A stretch of DNA of 64,000 nucleotides from Acidovorax sp. Root219 (GCF_001428665.1 NZ_LMIJ01000003.1:1-64000), one strand, 5' to 3'. Positions 8,428 to 16,873 are shown, counted from the stretch's first letter. Numbers and translations: made by a program. Notes: generated by a model not told the origin, from the letters alone.

Positions 8428-9402
8428 TCACGAGTCTTCAGGTGTGTAGCCGGATGCCTTCACGATCTGGCCCCAGCGCGCATGGTCCTCGCGCAGTTGC
8501 CTGTCCAGGGCTTCGGTGGTGGCGGTCTGGGGCTGGTATTCGAGCTTGTGCAGCAGCGAGGCGATCTTTTCGGACTGCACGGCCTCCGTGGCGCTTTTGT
8601 TGAGCTGCGCGACAAGGGGCGCGGGCGTTCCGGCCCGAGCGAACAGGGCGAAGGTCTCGGTGATCGCCAGGTCGCCGTAGCCCAACGACTTGAAGGTGGG
8701 CACGCCGGGCAGCGCGGCCAGCGGCGCCTCATCGGAGATCGCCAGGATGCGCAGCTTGCCCGACTTGTGCATGGGCAGCAGGTTGGGCAGGGTGGTGATC
8801 ACGCAGGGCAGCACGCCGCCGATGGCATCGGTCACCGCGGCCGAGCCGCCGCGGTAGGCCACGTGCGCCAGCGGCACCTTGGCGGCCTTGCCCAGCAACT
8901 GGCCGATGAAGTGCATGGCCGTGCCCGCACCGGGCGTGCCGTAGGCGGCCAGGGCGTTGTCCTTGCGCGCCAGGTCCAGGAACTCCTTGAGCGTCTTTGC
9001 CGGGCTGTTGGCGCTCACGGCCAGGGCAAAGCTCATGCTGCAGGCCTTGCCCACGCCGACGAACTGCTTGAGCGGGTCGTACGACAGGGACTTGAAGACG
9101 TGGGGGTACAGGGTCAGGTTGCCCATGGGCGTCATGAGCAGGGTGGCGCCGTCTGCCGGCGCCGCGATCAGGGCCTCGGTGGCCAGCCGGCCGCCGGCAC
9201 CGCCCTTGTTGTCCACCAGCATGTTGAAGCCATGGCCGCGCACGCCTTCGGCCACGGCACGGGCCACGGTGTCGGCAGAGCCGCCCGCGGCGTAGCCCAC
9301 GAGCACGCGAATGGTTCTGTCCTGCGCGAAGGCAAAGGGGCTGTGGGCGGCCAGGGCCGAGGCGCCCAGCAGGCCCGCGAACTGGCGGCGGGTGGTGTTC
9401 AT
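8428..9402 (-). CDS. Bug-family (TctC-like) periplasmic solute receptor
   Basis: 324 residues. MNTTRRQFAGLLGASALAAH is a twin-arginine-type signal (RRQFAGLLG), cleaved near AFAQD, followed by the Bug signature IRVLVGYAAGGSADTVARAV and DNKGGAGGRLATEAL. AGGAGA precedes the ATG at 9402 at good spacing; longer in-frame starts are rejected. It is the first gene of a leftward run through the sulfatase, the two DUF202 genes, a LysR regulator and the flavin dehydrogenase, suggesting uptake and stepwise breakdown of an organic sulfate or similar acid. No TctAB genes are nearby. Confidence 0.9.
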   Translation of the reverse strand: MNTTRRQFAGLLGASALAAHSPFAFAQDRTIRVLVGYAAGGSADTVARAVAEGVRGHGFNMLVDNKGGAGGRLATEALIAAPADGATLLMTPMGNLTLYPHVFKSLSYDPLKQFVGVGKACSMSFALAVSANSPAKTLKEFLDLARKDNALAAYGTPGAGTAMHFIGQLLGKAAKVPLAHVAYRGGSAAVTDAIGGVLPCVITTLPNLLPMHKSGKLRILAISDEAPLAALPGVPTFKSLGYGDLAITETFALFARAGTPAPLVAQLNKSATEAVQSEKIASLLHKLEYQPQTATTEALDRQLREDHARWGQIVKASGYTPEDS

Positions 9403-9752
9403 CGCTTGTCTCCTGTTATGGGGCTTGAGTATGGTCAAGGGATGCCGGCGTGAGAAATACCGTTTCAGCGCCCAAGGCATGCAGAAAACTTGATGCCTTT
9501 CACCTCCTCAGGGGCCCGCATGCCTGCACTGCCAGGATGGCCTTGTGCATTGGCTCAACCACGCCCCAATGAGCAGCAAGCCTGCACAAGTTCAGTGCTT
9601 TGCGCTCTTCAAATGCACTGCATTTGGTTTCCCGCATGAATCCAGCGCACAACGGTGCTTGGCATGCCGAAATTGCAAGATAACTGCGCCTTGAAATCCC
9701 TACAGTCTCCCTATCCCCCGGCCTTAGTGCTGCCCACTTCTGGAGACGATGT
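9403..9752. other. Divergent intergenic region, Bug receptor / hppD
   Basis: 350 bp with no credible gene. It should hold the promoters of the leftward Bug operon and the rightward hppD operon. The clearest structure is the dyad at 9610-9626, listed separately. No sigma-70 promoter can be called with confidence; TTGCAA (9673-9678) and TTGAAA (9691-9696) are possible -35 elements without convincing -10 partners. Confidence 0.5.
9610..9626. promoter_or_regulatory. Perfect 7-3-7 dyad upstream of hppD
   Basis: CAAATGC-ACT-GCATTTG is a perfect inverted repeat, 127 bp upstream of the hppD start and 208 bp upstream of the divergent Bug gene. It looks like an operator for a dimeric regulator (LysR, Lrp or IclR type), but which one cannot be told from the sequence. 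Confidence 0.45.
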
Positions 9753-10859
9753 ATGACCGATCTGTTTGACAACCCCATGGGCCTGTGCGGCTTCGAGTTC
9801 GTGGAATTCTCCTCGCCCAAGCCCGGCTTGCTGGAGCCGATGTTCGAGAAGATGGGCTTTTCGCTGGTCGCCAAGCACCGCTCCAAGAACGTGCTGCTGT
9901 ACCGCCAGGGCGGCATCAACTTCATCGTCAACAACGAGCCAGGCACTGCGGCCTACTTTGCCGGCGAGCACGGCGCTGCGGCCTGCGGGCTGGCGTTCCG
10001 GGTGCGCGATGCCCACAAGGCCTACAACCGGGCGCTCGAACTCGGTGCCCAGCCCATCGAGATCCCCACCGGCCCGATGGAGCTGCGCCTGCCTGCGATC
10101 AAGGGCATCGGCGGTGCGCCGCTGTACCTGATCGACCGCTTCGAAGATGGCAAGTCCATCTACGACATCGATTTCGAGTTTTTGCCCGGCGTGGACCTGC
10201 ACCCCAAGGGCCATGGCTTCCAGGTGGTCGACCACCTCACGCACAACGTGTACCGCGGCCGCATGGCCTACTGGGCCGACTTCTACACCAAGCTGTTCAA
10301 CTTCCGCGAGATCCGCTACTTCGACATCTCGGGCGAGTACACGGGCCTGACCTCCAAGGCCATGACGGCACCGGACGGCCTGATCCGCATCCCGTTGAAC
10401 GAGGAATCGCGCCAGGGCGGCGGCCAGATCGAAGAGTTCCTGATGCAGTTCAACGGCGAAGGCATCCAGCACATCGCCCTGCTGACCGACAACCTGCTCA
10501 AATCGATCGACCAGTTGCAGATGGCCGGCATCCCCTTGTTGACCGCGCCCAACGAGGTCTACTACGAGAACCTGGAAAAGCGACTGCCCGGCCACGGCCA
10601 GTCGGTGGGCGAGCTGCAGGCCCGCGGCATTTTGCTGGACGGCACCACCGAAGGCGGCCAGCCGCGCCTGCTGCTGCAGATCTTCTCGCAGCCCATGCTG
10701 GGCCCCGTGTTCTTCGAGTTCATCGAGCGCAAGGGCAACTACCGCGAAGGCTTCGGCGAAGGCAACTTCAAGGCCCTGTTCGAATCGCTGGAGCGCGACC
10801 AGATCAACCGCGGCGTGCTCACCGCCACCGACAAGGCGCCCGCCAAGGAAGCGGCATGA
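9753..10859 (+). CDS. hppD: 4-hydroxyphenylpyruvate dioxygenase
   Basis: 368 residues, the usual bacterial length. It converts 4-hydroxyphenylpyruvate and O2 to homogentisate and CO2, in the cytoplasm. The C-terminal vicinal-oxygen-chelate domain carries the Fe(II) triad: His in [12 protein letters not shown] (about 160), His in GIQHIALLT (about 240) and Glu in [10 protein letters not shown] (about 322). The ATG follows GGAGACGATGT. It is the first gene of a three-gene Phe/Tyr degradation operon, overlapping phhB by ATGA. The following enzymes, homogentisate dioxygenase and so on, are not in this window. Confidence 0.96.
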   Translation: MTDLFDNPMGLCGFEFVEFSSPKPGLLEPMFEKMGFSLVAKHRSKNVLLYRQGGINFIVNNEPGTAAYFAGEHGAAACGLAFRVRDAHKAYNRALELGAQPIEIPTGPMELRLPAIKGIGGAPLYLIDRFEDGKSIYDIDFEFLPGVDLHPKGHGFQVVDHLTHNVYRGRMAYWADFYTKLFNFREIRYFDISGEYTGLTSKAMTAPDGLIRIPLNEESRQGGGQIEEFLMQFNGEGIQHIALLTDNLLKSIDQLQMAGIPLLTAPNEVYYENLEKRLPGHGQSVGELQARGILLDGTTEGGQPRLLLQIFSQPMLGPVFFEFIERKGNYREGFGEGNFKALFESLERDQINRGVLTATDKAPAKEAA

Positions 10860-11158
10860 AGCTCACGCCCGAGGAGCTGGCAGCGCAACTGCCCTCCCTG
10901 GCCGGCTGGACGCATGCCGAGGCGCGCGGCGGCCTGATCACCAAGGATTTCCAGTTCGCGGACTTCGTGCAGGCCTTCGGCTTCATGGCCCAGGTCGCCC
11001 TGCATGCGGAGCGCATGAACCACCACCCCGAGTGGTCCAACGTCTACCACCGCGTATCGGTCACGCTGACCACGCACGATGTGGACGGCATCTCTGGCAA
11101 GGACATCGAGATGGCCCGGCTGATGAACCGCATCGCGGCAGCCCAAGCCGCCGCATAG
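10856..11158 (+). CDS. phhB: Pterin-4a-carbinolamine dehydratase
   Basis: 100 residues. It dehydrates 4a-hydroxytetrahydropterin, regenerating the cofactor used by phenylalanine hydroxylase. The active-site motif is seen in [20 protein letters not shown] (adjacent His-His-Pro-E-W and a later His), followed by [13 protein letters not shown] overlaps the hppD stop; nine bases separate it from phhA, whose product needs it. The pairing makes the assignment firm. Confidence 0.95.
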   Translation: MKLTPEELAAQLPSLAGWTHAEARGGLITKDFQFADFVQAFGFMAQVALHAERMNHHPEWSNVYHRVSVTLTTHDVDGISGKDIEMARLMNRIAAAQAAA

Positions 11159-11167
11159 GAGACAGGC

Positions 11168-12070
11168 ATGCTGCAGCAGCAACTCAAGGAAACCGCCAAG
11201 CACGGGCTGGCGGCCGGAGAGGCACAAGCCCCGGAGCGCCCCGACTGGACCATCGACCAGGGCTGGGCCCGCTACACCCAGGAAGAGCACGGCGTGTGGC
11301 GCACCCTGTTCGAGCGGCAGTCGAAACTGCTGCCCGGGCGCGCCTGCGACGAGTTCATCCGCGGCATGCAGGACCTGCCCATTGGCCCGGAGCAGATTCC
11401 CGACTTCGAGCAGATGTCCAAGGTGCTCAAGAAGCGCACCGGCTGGGAAGTGGTGGCCGTGCCCGGACTGGTGCCCGACGAGGTGTTCTTCGAGCACCTG
11501 GCCAACCGGCGCTTTCCCGCAGGCCAGTTCATCCGCAAGCCGCACGAGCTCGACTATCTGGAAGAGCCCGATGTCTTCCACGACGTGTTCGGCCATGTGC
11601 CGATGCTGATGAACCCGGTGATCGCGGACTACATCCAGGCCTACGGCGAAGGCGGCCTCAGGGCCTACCGCCTGGGCGTGCTGGAAAAGCTGGCCCGGGT
11701 CTACTGGTACACCGTGGAGTTCGGCCTGGTGCAGCAGAGCGACGGCCTGCGCATCTACGGCGCGGGCATTGCCTCGTCGGCCAGCGAGACGCGCTTCTCG
11801 GTCGAAAGCGATTCGCCCAACCGCGTGCGCTTTGACCTGGAGCGGGTGATGCAGACCAACTACCGCATCGACGACTTCCAGGAAACCTACTTCGTGCTGG
11901 GCCACCTGGACGAACTGCTGGAACTGGCCAAGATCGACTTCGCGCCGATCTACGAGCGGCTGAAGGGGGCCCCCGAGCACGATGCGGGTGCGGTGCTGCC
12001 CGGTGACAGCGTGGTGACCCGCGGGACGCTGGCCTACCACGATGCCAAGCGCCAGGTGGCACACGCCTGA
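11168..12070 (+). CDS. phhA: Phenylalanine 4-monooxygenase
   Basis: 300 residues, the length of bacterial pterin-dependent hydroxylases without the N-terminal ACT regulatory domain. It hydroxylates phenylalanine to tyrosine using tetrahydrobiopterin-type cofactor, O2 and Fe(II). The facial triad is visible: two His in EEPDVFHDVFGHVPML (about 138 and 143) and Glu in WYTVEFGLVQ (about 183). GGAGACAGGC precedes the ATG. Last gene of the hppD-phhB-phhA operon, with a terminator 22 bp after its stop. No PhhR/TyrR-type activator is encoded nearby. Confidence 0.96.
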   Translation: MLQQQLKETAKHGLAAGEAQAPERPDWTIDQGWARYTQEEHGVWRTLFERQSKLLPGRACDEFIRGMQDLPIGPEQIPDFEQMSKVLKKRTGWEVVAVPGLVPDEVFFEHLANRRFPAGQFIRKPHELDYLEEPDVFHDVFGHVPMLMNPVIADYIQAYGEGGLRAYRLGVLEKLARVYWYTVEFGLVQQSDGLRIYGAGIASSASETRFSVESDSPNRVRFDLERVMQTNYRIDDFQETYFVLGHLDELLELAKIDFAPIYERLKGAPEHDAGAVLPGDSVVTRGTLAYHDAKRQVAHA

Positions 12071-12092
12071 GGCCTACCATGCGACACTCCAG

Positions 12093-12115
12093 AACGGCCC
12101 CACGCGGGCCGTTTT
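12093..12115 (+). terminator. Intrinsic terminator after phhA
   Basis: AACGGCCC (12093-12100) and GGGCCGTT (12106-12113) form a perfect 8-bp stem with a CACGC loop, followed by TT-TT. It ends the hppD operon and lies just before the phosphatase gene. Confidence 0.75.
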
Positions 12116-12132
12116 GCATGAGGGGAACACAC

Positions 12133-12645
12133 ATGGCACAGCAACCAACCGCAGCAGGCTACTCCGTCCTTTTTCTCTGCATGGGCAACATCTGCCGCAG
12201 CCCCACGGCGCACGGCGTGTTCCGCCACCGCGTGCAGGCGGCCGGCCTGGCCGACCGGGTGCGCGTGGACTCGGCCGGCACTCACAACTACCACCCGGGC
12301 GAGCCACCGGACCACCGCTCGCAGCGCCACGCCTCACGGCGCGGCTACGACCTGTCGGATTTGCGCGCGCGGAAAATGCTGCTGGCCGACTTTGCCGCGC
12401 ACGACCTGGTGCTGGCCATGGACTGGGACAACCTGGCCATGGCGCAGGAGCTGTGCCCGCCCCAGCACGCCCACAAGCTCAGGCGCCTCACGGAGTTCTG
12501 CCTGCACATGCAAAGCCCGGTGGTGCCCGACCCCTACTACGGCGGCACCACGGGCTTCGATGGTGTGCTGGACCTGGTGGAAGATGCCTGCGAGGGGCTG
12601 CTGCAGCATGTGCAGCGGGAGCTGCAGCACCGAAGCAAAAGCTGA
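12133..12645 (+). CDS. Low-molecular-weight protein-tyrosine phosphatase
   Basis: 170 residues. The P-loop C-x5-R-S is seen as LFLCMGNICRSPTAHG (catalytic Cys about 18), and the general-acid Asp lies in VVPDPYYGG (about 130), the canonical DPYY. It removes phosphate from tyrosine or arginine residues, or from small aryl phosphates; the target is unknown. ATG 12133 is preceded by GAGGGGAA, while the longer in-frame start would begin inside the phhA terminator. It ends immediately against the XdhC-like gene, which points the other way. Confidence 0.93.
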   Translation: MAQQPTAAGYSVLFLCMGNICRSPTAHGVFRHRVQAAGLADRVRVDSAGTHNYHPGEPPDHRSQRHASRRGYDLSDLRARKMLLADFAAHDLVLAMDWDNLAMAQELCPPQHAHKLRRLTEFCLHMQSPVVPDPYYGGTTGFDGVLDLVEDACEGLLQHVQRELQHRSKS

Positions 12646-13725
12646 TCAGCGCACCGCACAGACCAGAGGCCCCGGGTCGTTGTGCGCTACGTCCCGGTCG
12701 TTCTTCGCCTGGCCGACCTCCATCACGCGCGGCAGGGCAACACCGTTCTTCACGGCCAGGATCTCGGCCATCACGCTCACGGCGATCTCGGGTGGGGTCT
12801 TGCTGCCGATGTAGATGCCGATGGGCCCGCGCAGGCGCGCCAGGCTGGCTTCGGTCTGATCGAAGTGCTCGATCATGCGCGCGCGGCGCGCATCGTTGTT
12901 GCGCCGCGAGCCGATGCCGCCCACATAGAAGGCCTCGGACGACAGGGCTTCGAGCAGGGCCAGGTCGTCGAGCTTGGGGTCGTGCGTGAGCGCCACCACA
13001 CAACTGCGCCGGTCGGGCTTGAACTGCACCACCACATCGTCGGGCATGTCGCTCACCAGGGTGGCGCCGGGTACCTTCCAGCCATGGCGGTATTCCTCGC
13101 GCGGGTCGCACACCGTCACGGCAAAACCGTTGAACAGGGCCATGGTGGCCAGGTACTCGGCCATCTGCCCGGCGCCGATGATGAGCATGCGGTACTCGGG
13201 GCCGAAGGTATTGGTCAGCTCCTGCCCATCCACGGCCAGTTCGGCGGGCTCGGTGGCCATGGCCAGGGTGGCTGCGCCATCGGCCAGGCGCACGGAGCGC
13301 TGCACCAGCCGGCCGGCGTCGAGCGCGGCGATCAACTCGGCCAGGCCGGCGGGATCGGGGTCGTATTCGAGCAGCAACTCCAGCGTGCCGCCGCAGGGCA
13401 GGCCGAAGCGGTGTGCCTCGTCGGCCGTGATGCCGTACTTGACGAAGGATGGCGGGCCCTGGGGAATGCGGTGCTCATGCCCCGTGGCACCAGCACGCTC
13501 TTGCGCATAGGCGCGGGTGTAGCGGTCGATCAGGTCGTCCTCGATGCAGCCGCCCGAGACCGAGCCCACCACCGCACCGTCGTCGCACAGCGCCATGATC
13601 GAGCCCACGGGCCGGGGGGATGACCCCCAGGTCCGCACCACCGTGGCCAGCAGCGCACGCCGGCCGGCGGCACGCCAGCCGTGCAGGGAGCGCAACACCA
13701 TCACATCGAGGTTTTCCATCGTCAT
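12646..13725 (-). CDS. XdhC/CoxI family Mo-enzyme maturation protein
   Basis: 359 residues. The N-terminal XdhC segment has VVRTWGSSPRPVGSIMAL and GSVSGGCIEDDLI (conserved Cys about 70); the C-terminal Rossmann-like domain starts at RMLIIGAGQMAEYLATMAL and includes VVALTHDPKLDDLALL and YVGGIGSRR. Family members insert a sulfido ligand into Mo cofactor before it goes into xanthine-dehydrogenase-like enzymes. It is the last gene of the leftward cox cluster, separated from coxG by the 166-bp palindromic element. ATG 13725 or 13719 are both possible; reading further upstream enters that element and is not protein-like. Confidence 0.88.
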   Translation of the reverse strand: MTMENLDVMVLRSLHGWRAAGRRALLATVVRTWGSSPRPVGSIMALCDDGAVVGSVSGGCIEDDLIDRYTRAYAQERAGATGHEHRIPQGPPSFVKYGITADEAHRFGLPCGGTLELLLEYDPDPAGLAELIAALDAGRLVQRSVRLADGAATLAMATEPAELAVDGQELTNTFGPEYRMLIIGAGQMAEYLATMALFNGFAVTVCDPREEYRHGWKVPGATLVSDMPDDVVVQFKPDRRSCVVALTHDPKLDDLALLEALSSEAFYVGGIGSRRNNDARRARMIEHFDQTEASLARLRGPIGIYIGSKTPPEIAVSVMAEILAVKNGVALPRVMEVGQAKNDRDVAHNDPGPLVCAVR

Positions 13726-13777
13726 CGTGCGTAGATTGTGCCCAAGGCCCGGCGGTTCCGTGCGCCAGAGGGAAAGC

Positions 13778-13943
13778 TCAGAAGGTGTGAATGAATCCGG
13801 CGTGTCCGAGCAGGCTGCCACAACGCGTGCGATCTAGGCGCAAAGCACAGCCATAGCTCGGGCTATGGCGAGCATTTGCAACGACGAGCGCGCGTGTTTT
13901 GGCGGGATGAGCGGGCATGGCGGGTTCGTTCATACCTTCTTAG
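13778..13943. repeat. 166-bp self-complementary (palindromic) repeat element
   Basis: The left half (from CAGAAGGTGTGAATGAA, 13779) matches the reverse complement of the right half (to TTCGTTCATACCTTCTTAG, 13943) along nearly its full length, meeting in a perfect 8-bp stem GCCATAGC/GCTATGGC (13850-13869, loop TCGG). There is no room for a transposase. The right tip supplies the TAA stop of coxG. The layout is that of a REP- or MITE-like non-autonomous element; I recall similar sequence in other Comamonadaceae genomes but could not check. Confidence 0.8.
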
Positions 13944-14623
13944 TTCAGCCACCAGGCCAGTGCCACCAGTGCCGCGGCACCCGCCACCCAGACCCAGACG
14001 GGAACGCCGCCGCTGGGAGCGTCTGCCCCGCCGGCGGCCTGCAGGCCGGCGCGCTGGCTCGGCACAAAGCCGCTCGGCGGCCCGGCATCTTCGCCCGGCT
14101 GGGTGGGGATCTCGGCCGGCACGGTGTCGGGGGGATCGGCATCGCTCTCCCCCTGGGCGGGCGGGTGGCGGCGCTGCATCTCGTTGTCGAAGCGCTTGAA
14201 GAAATCCTCAGCCATGCCCTTGGCGGCGCCGTCGATCAGGCGCTGGCCCAGTTGGGCGATCTTGCCGCCCACGGTGGCATGCACGGTGTAGTGCAGCGTG
14301 CAGCGCTCCTCGCCGCCTTCGGGCGGCAGCGCCTCCAGCCGCACCTGGGCATTGCCCTTGCCAAAGCCGGCCACGCCGCCCGAGCCATCGAAGGCGATGG
14401 TGTAGCTTTCGGGCGGCACGATGTCGGACAGCGTGATCTTGCCCGCGAACTTGGCCGACACCGGCCCGATCTTGAGGGCCATGGCCACGCTGTACTGGTT
14501 CTCGCCCGTGGGCTCGATCTTTTCGCAGCCGGGAATGCACAGCTTGAGCACCTCGGGGTCGTTGAGCGCCTCCCAGGCCTGGCTCTGGCTGGCGGCAAGG
14601 GGGCGGCTGGCTTGCATTTCCAT
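13940..14623 (-). CDS. coxG: CoxG family protein (carbon monoxide dehydrogenase subunit G)
   Basis: 227 residues. Residues 1-150 form the SRPBCC-fold CoxG domain (SQSQAWEALNDPEVLKLCIP, GCEKIEPTGENQY, GKGNAQVRLEALP). A proline- and alanine-rich linker (about 155-205) leads to one C-terminal membrane helix (VWVWVAGAAALVALAWWL). CoxG proteins are thought to recruit the cox enzyme to the membrane and to quinones. GAGGAAG precedes the ATG. The final residue codon is followed directly by a stop that belongs to the palindromic element, so the extreme C terminus may have been altered by its insertion. Confidence 0.9.
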   Translation of the reverse strand: MEMQASRPLAASQSQAWEALNDPEVLKLCIPGCEKIEPTGENQYSVAMALKIGPVSAKFAGKITLSDIVPPESYTIAFDGSGGVAGFGKGNAQVRLEALPPEGGEERCTLHYTVHATVGGKIAQLGQRLIDGAAKGMAEDFFKRFDNEMQRRHPPAQGESDADPPDTVPAEIPTQPGEDAGPPSGFVPSQRAGLQAAGGADAPSGGVPVWVWVAGAAALVALAWWLN

Positions 14624-14660
14624 GGTGATCTTCCTCGGTGATTCGGTCAGGTCGGGGCCG

Positions 14661-15878
14661 TCATTGCCGCAGTACGGCCGCCAGACTGCCGGCCAGGTCC
14701 TGCAGGCGGCTCAGGTTGTGCACGGCCAGCATGCCGTGCGCCTCTCGGTGCAGCACCGATGCGCCGCGCGCCGCTGGCACATAGCCCTCAAAACGCAGCA
14801 GTGGGTTGAGCCACAGCAGGCGCGCGCAGTGGCGGCGCAGCCAGGCGAGCTCCTGCCCCAGCAGTTGGGGCGCGCCCGTGTCCAGGCCGTCGGTGATCAG
14901 CAGCACCAGCGTGCGCCGGCCCACCAGCCGGCGCGCATGGCGCAGCCGCAGGGTGCGCAGGCTCTCGCCCATGCGGGTGCCGCCGGCAAAATCGTCGATG
15001 GCATGGCTGGCAGTCTCCAGCATGGCATCGGTGTCCGCGAGGCGAAAGGCCGGGGTCAGGTCCGTGAGGCCGGTGCCGAAGGCGAACACGTCGCGCCGCA
15101 ACGCGCCCGCGCGGCGCGGCGCCGTGGCGGCGTGCAAAAAGGCCAGCAGCAGCCGTGCATAGCGCTCCATGGAACCAGACACGTCCACCAGCACCAGCAG
15201 CGGCAGGGGCTGGCGGCAGCGCTGCAGCAGCGGCACCCGCAGGAATTCACCGCCCGTGCGCGCCGCCTGGTGCATGGCGCCAGGCCAGTGCGGTCGGGTG
15301 CCGCGCGCTCCGGGCCGGGTGCGGCGCGCGGCAAAATCGGGCAGTGGCAGCGGAATCTCGCGCGCGAGCTGCGCCACCAGCCGGTACTCGCTGGCCGAAA
15401 GCTGGTTGAAATCGGCCTGGCGCAGGCGCTGCATGTCGCTGGCGGTCATCGCGGCGTCGAAATCGACCTTGTCCTCCTCGCGCGGCGGGGCGTTGCGTGC
15501 GGCGCGCACAGGCGCCAGCGCCTCGCTCACGCGCGGGCGGCGTTTCACAGGCTCGGCTTTCGATTCGGCGCTGGGCAGCATCTGGGCCAGCAGCTTCTGC
15601 GCCACGTTGGGGTTCTTGAAGTAGGCATCGAACAGTTCGCGGAACACCAGCCGATCCTGCTCGCGGCTGACAAGCACGGTCTCCAGCGCGGCCGCGAAGT
15701 CCTGGCGCGGCATGCCGACCAGCATCACCGCCTGCTGGGCCAGCGCCATGCGCGCAGCATCCACGCGCACACCGGCACGGCGCAGGGTGCGGCCAAAGCC
15801 CGTGAGGTTGTCGGCCAGCTTGCCGGTGCGCGCATCGCCGAGCTGGGATGCCGTGGCGGCGGAGGGTGCGGCATTCAT
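14661..15878 (-). CDS. coxE: CoxE-like VWA-domain protein
   Basis: 405 residues of the CoxE family. A von Willebrand A domain begins at LLVLVDVSGSMERYARLLL (about 228), with the DxSxS metal site, and later D in LLITDGLDTG and T in GGTRMGESL completing the MIDAS. The N-terminal 200 residues are the helical part typical of CoxE. With the AAA+ protein CoxD it forms a MoxR/VWA chaperone pair needed, in Oligotropha, to build the Mo-Cu centre. One base separates it from coxD, so they are co-translated. Confidence 0.9.
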   Translation of the reverse strand: MNAAPSAATASQLGDARTGKLADNLTGFGRTLRRAGVRVDAARMALAQQAVMLVGMPRQDFAAALETVLVSREQDRLVFRELFDAYFKNPNVAQKLLAQMLPSAESKAEPVKRRPRVSEALAPVRAARNAPPREEDKVDFDAAMTASDMQRLRQADFNQLSASEYRLVAQLAREIPLPLPDFAARRTRPGARGTRPHWPGAMHQAARTGGEFLRVPLLQRCRQPLPLLVLVDVSGSMERYARLLLAFLHAATAPRRAGALRRDVFAFGTGLTDLTPAFRLADTDAMLETASHAIDDFAGGTRMGESLRTLRLRHARRLVGRRTLVLLITDGLDTGAPQLLGQELAWLRRHCARLLWLNPLLRFEGYVPAARGASVLHREAHGMLAVHNLSRLQDLAGSLAAVLRQ

Positions 15879-15879
15879 G

Positions 15880-16869
15880 TCAGCCCGCTTCTTCCACCGG
15901 CTTCAGCAACTCTGCCGCCATGTCCTTCGTAAGCGCCGCCACGTCCTCGCGCTGCTTGAACAGAATGCCGGCGGTGTCGGAGACGATCTCGGGGTCCACC
16001 ACCAGGGTGTCGAGCGCCACCAGCGCCTTGGCCCACTCCACGCTCTCTGCGATGCCGGGCGCGCGCTGGAAGGCATTGGCAAACGGCTGGCTGCGCAGCC
16101 GGTGCACGAAGTCGGCCACCTGCGCGGCCAGGGCTTCGCTGGCACTGGGCACCTGGGCGCGCACGATGGCCAGCTCGCGCTCGCGCTCGGGATAGTCGAG
16201 CCAGTGGTACAGGCAGCGGCGCTTGACGGCATCGTGCAGGTCGCGCGTGCGGTTGCTGGTGAGCAGGGTCACCGGGGTGGCCGTGGCGCGCACCGTGCCG
16301 ATCTCGGGAATGCTGACCTGGTACTCACCCAGGTATTCGAGCAGAAAGGCCTCGAAGGGCTCGTCAGCCCGGTCCACCTCGTCGATCAGCAGCACGGCGC
16401 CGGGTGCGGGGGCCTGCAGCGCCTGCAGCAGCGGGCGGCGGATCAGGTAGCGCTCCTGGTAGACCTCGGCTTCGATGTCCCTGGCACCGCCGAGCGCTGC
16501 ACGGCCGCCCGAAGGCGCGAGCGCCCCCTCGGGGGGCAGCGAGGACACGCCAGTGCCGAGCGTGGGGGCATGGTGCACGAGTTCTGCTGCGCGCATGTGG
16601 AGTAGCTGCGCTGCATAGTTCCACTCGTACAGCGCCTCGCGCTGCTCCAGGCCGTCGTAGCACTGCAAACGGATCAGGCTGCGCGCCAGCACTTCGGACA
16701 ACGCCTTGGCCAGCGCCGTCTTGCCCACGCCGGGCTCGCCTTCGAGCAGCAGCGGGCGCTGCAGCCTGAGGGCCAGGAACACGGCGGTCGCCAGGCGCCG
16801 GTCGGCGAAATAGCCCACGCGCTGCAGGGCCTGCACCAGGTCGTCGATGGAGGCCAGTTCTGGTGGCAA
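15880..16869 (-). CDS. coxD: CoxD-like MoxR AAA+ ATPase with internal repeat-derived insert
   Basis: 329 residues. Walker A GEPGVGKTALAKAL (about 43-56), Walker B VLLIDEVDRAD (about 160), sensor-1 LLTSNRTRDL, arginine-finger region KRRCLYHW. It works as an ATP-driven maturation chaperone for the Mo enzyme. Residues about 97-132, between HMRAAE and EAEVYQERYL, are a Gly/Pro/Ala-rich stretch (TLGTGVSSLPPEGALAPSGG) that I do not expect in the family; its DNA is a palindromic repeat (separate entry). It falls in a surface-loop position and leaves all motifs intact. The only usable start is TTG at 16869, four bases after coxM. Confidence 0.88.
   Translation of the reverse strand: MPPELASIDDLVQALQRVGYFADRRLATAVFLALRLQRPLLLEGEPGVGKTALAKALSEVLARSLIRLQCYDGLEQREALYEWNYAAQLLHMRAAELVHHAPTLGTGVSSLPPEGALAPSGGRAALGGARDIEAEVYQERYLIRRPLLQALQAPAPGAVLLIDEVDRADEPFEAFLLEYLGEYQVSIPEIGTVRATATPVTLLTSNRTRDLHDAVKRRCLYHWLDYPERERELAIVRAQVPSASEALAAQVADFVHRLRSQPFANAFQRAPGIAESVEWAKALVALDTLVVDPEIVSDTAGILFKQREDVAALTKDMAAELLKPVEEAG
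16489..16562. repeat. Palindromic repeat inserted in frame within coxD
   Basis: GCCGAGCG occurs as a direct repeat at both ends (16489-16496, 16555-16562). Between them are hairpins CGCC-CGAA-GGCG (16506-16517) and GCCCCC-TCG-GGGGGC (16523-16537). It resembles a widespread GC-rich Comamonadaceae intergenic repeat as I remember it. Here it is translated without disturbing the reading frame. Boundaries are approximate and may extend to about 16480-16580. Confidence 0.7.
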
Positions 16870-16873
16870 GGCG

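Noticed and set aside
9500-9946. 148-residue open frame on the minus strand, overlapping hppD
   Set aside because: It is mostly antisense to hppD and has no family similarity or ribosome site; high GC makes such shadow frames common.
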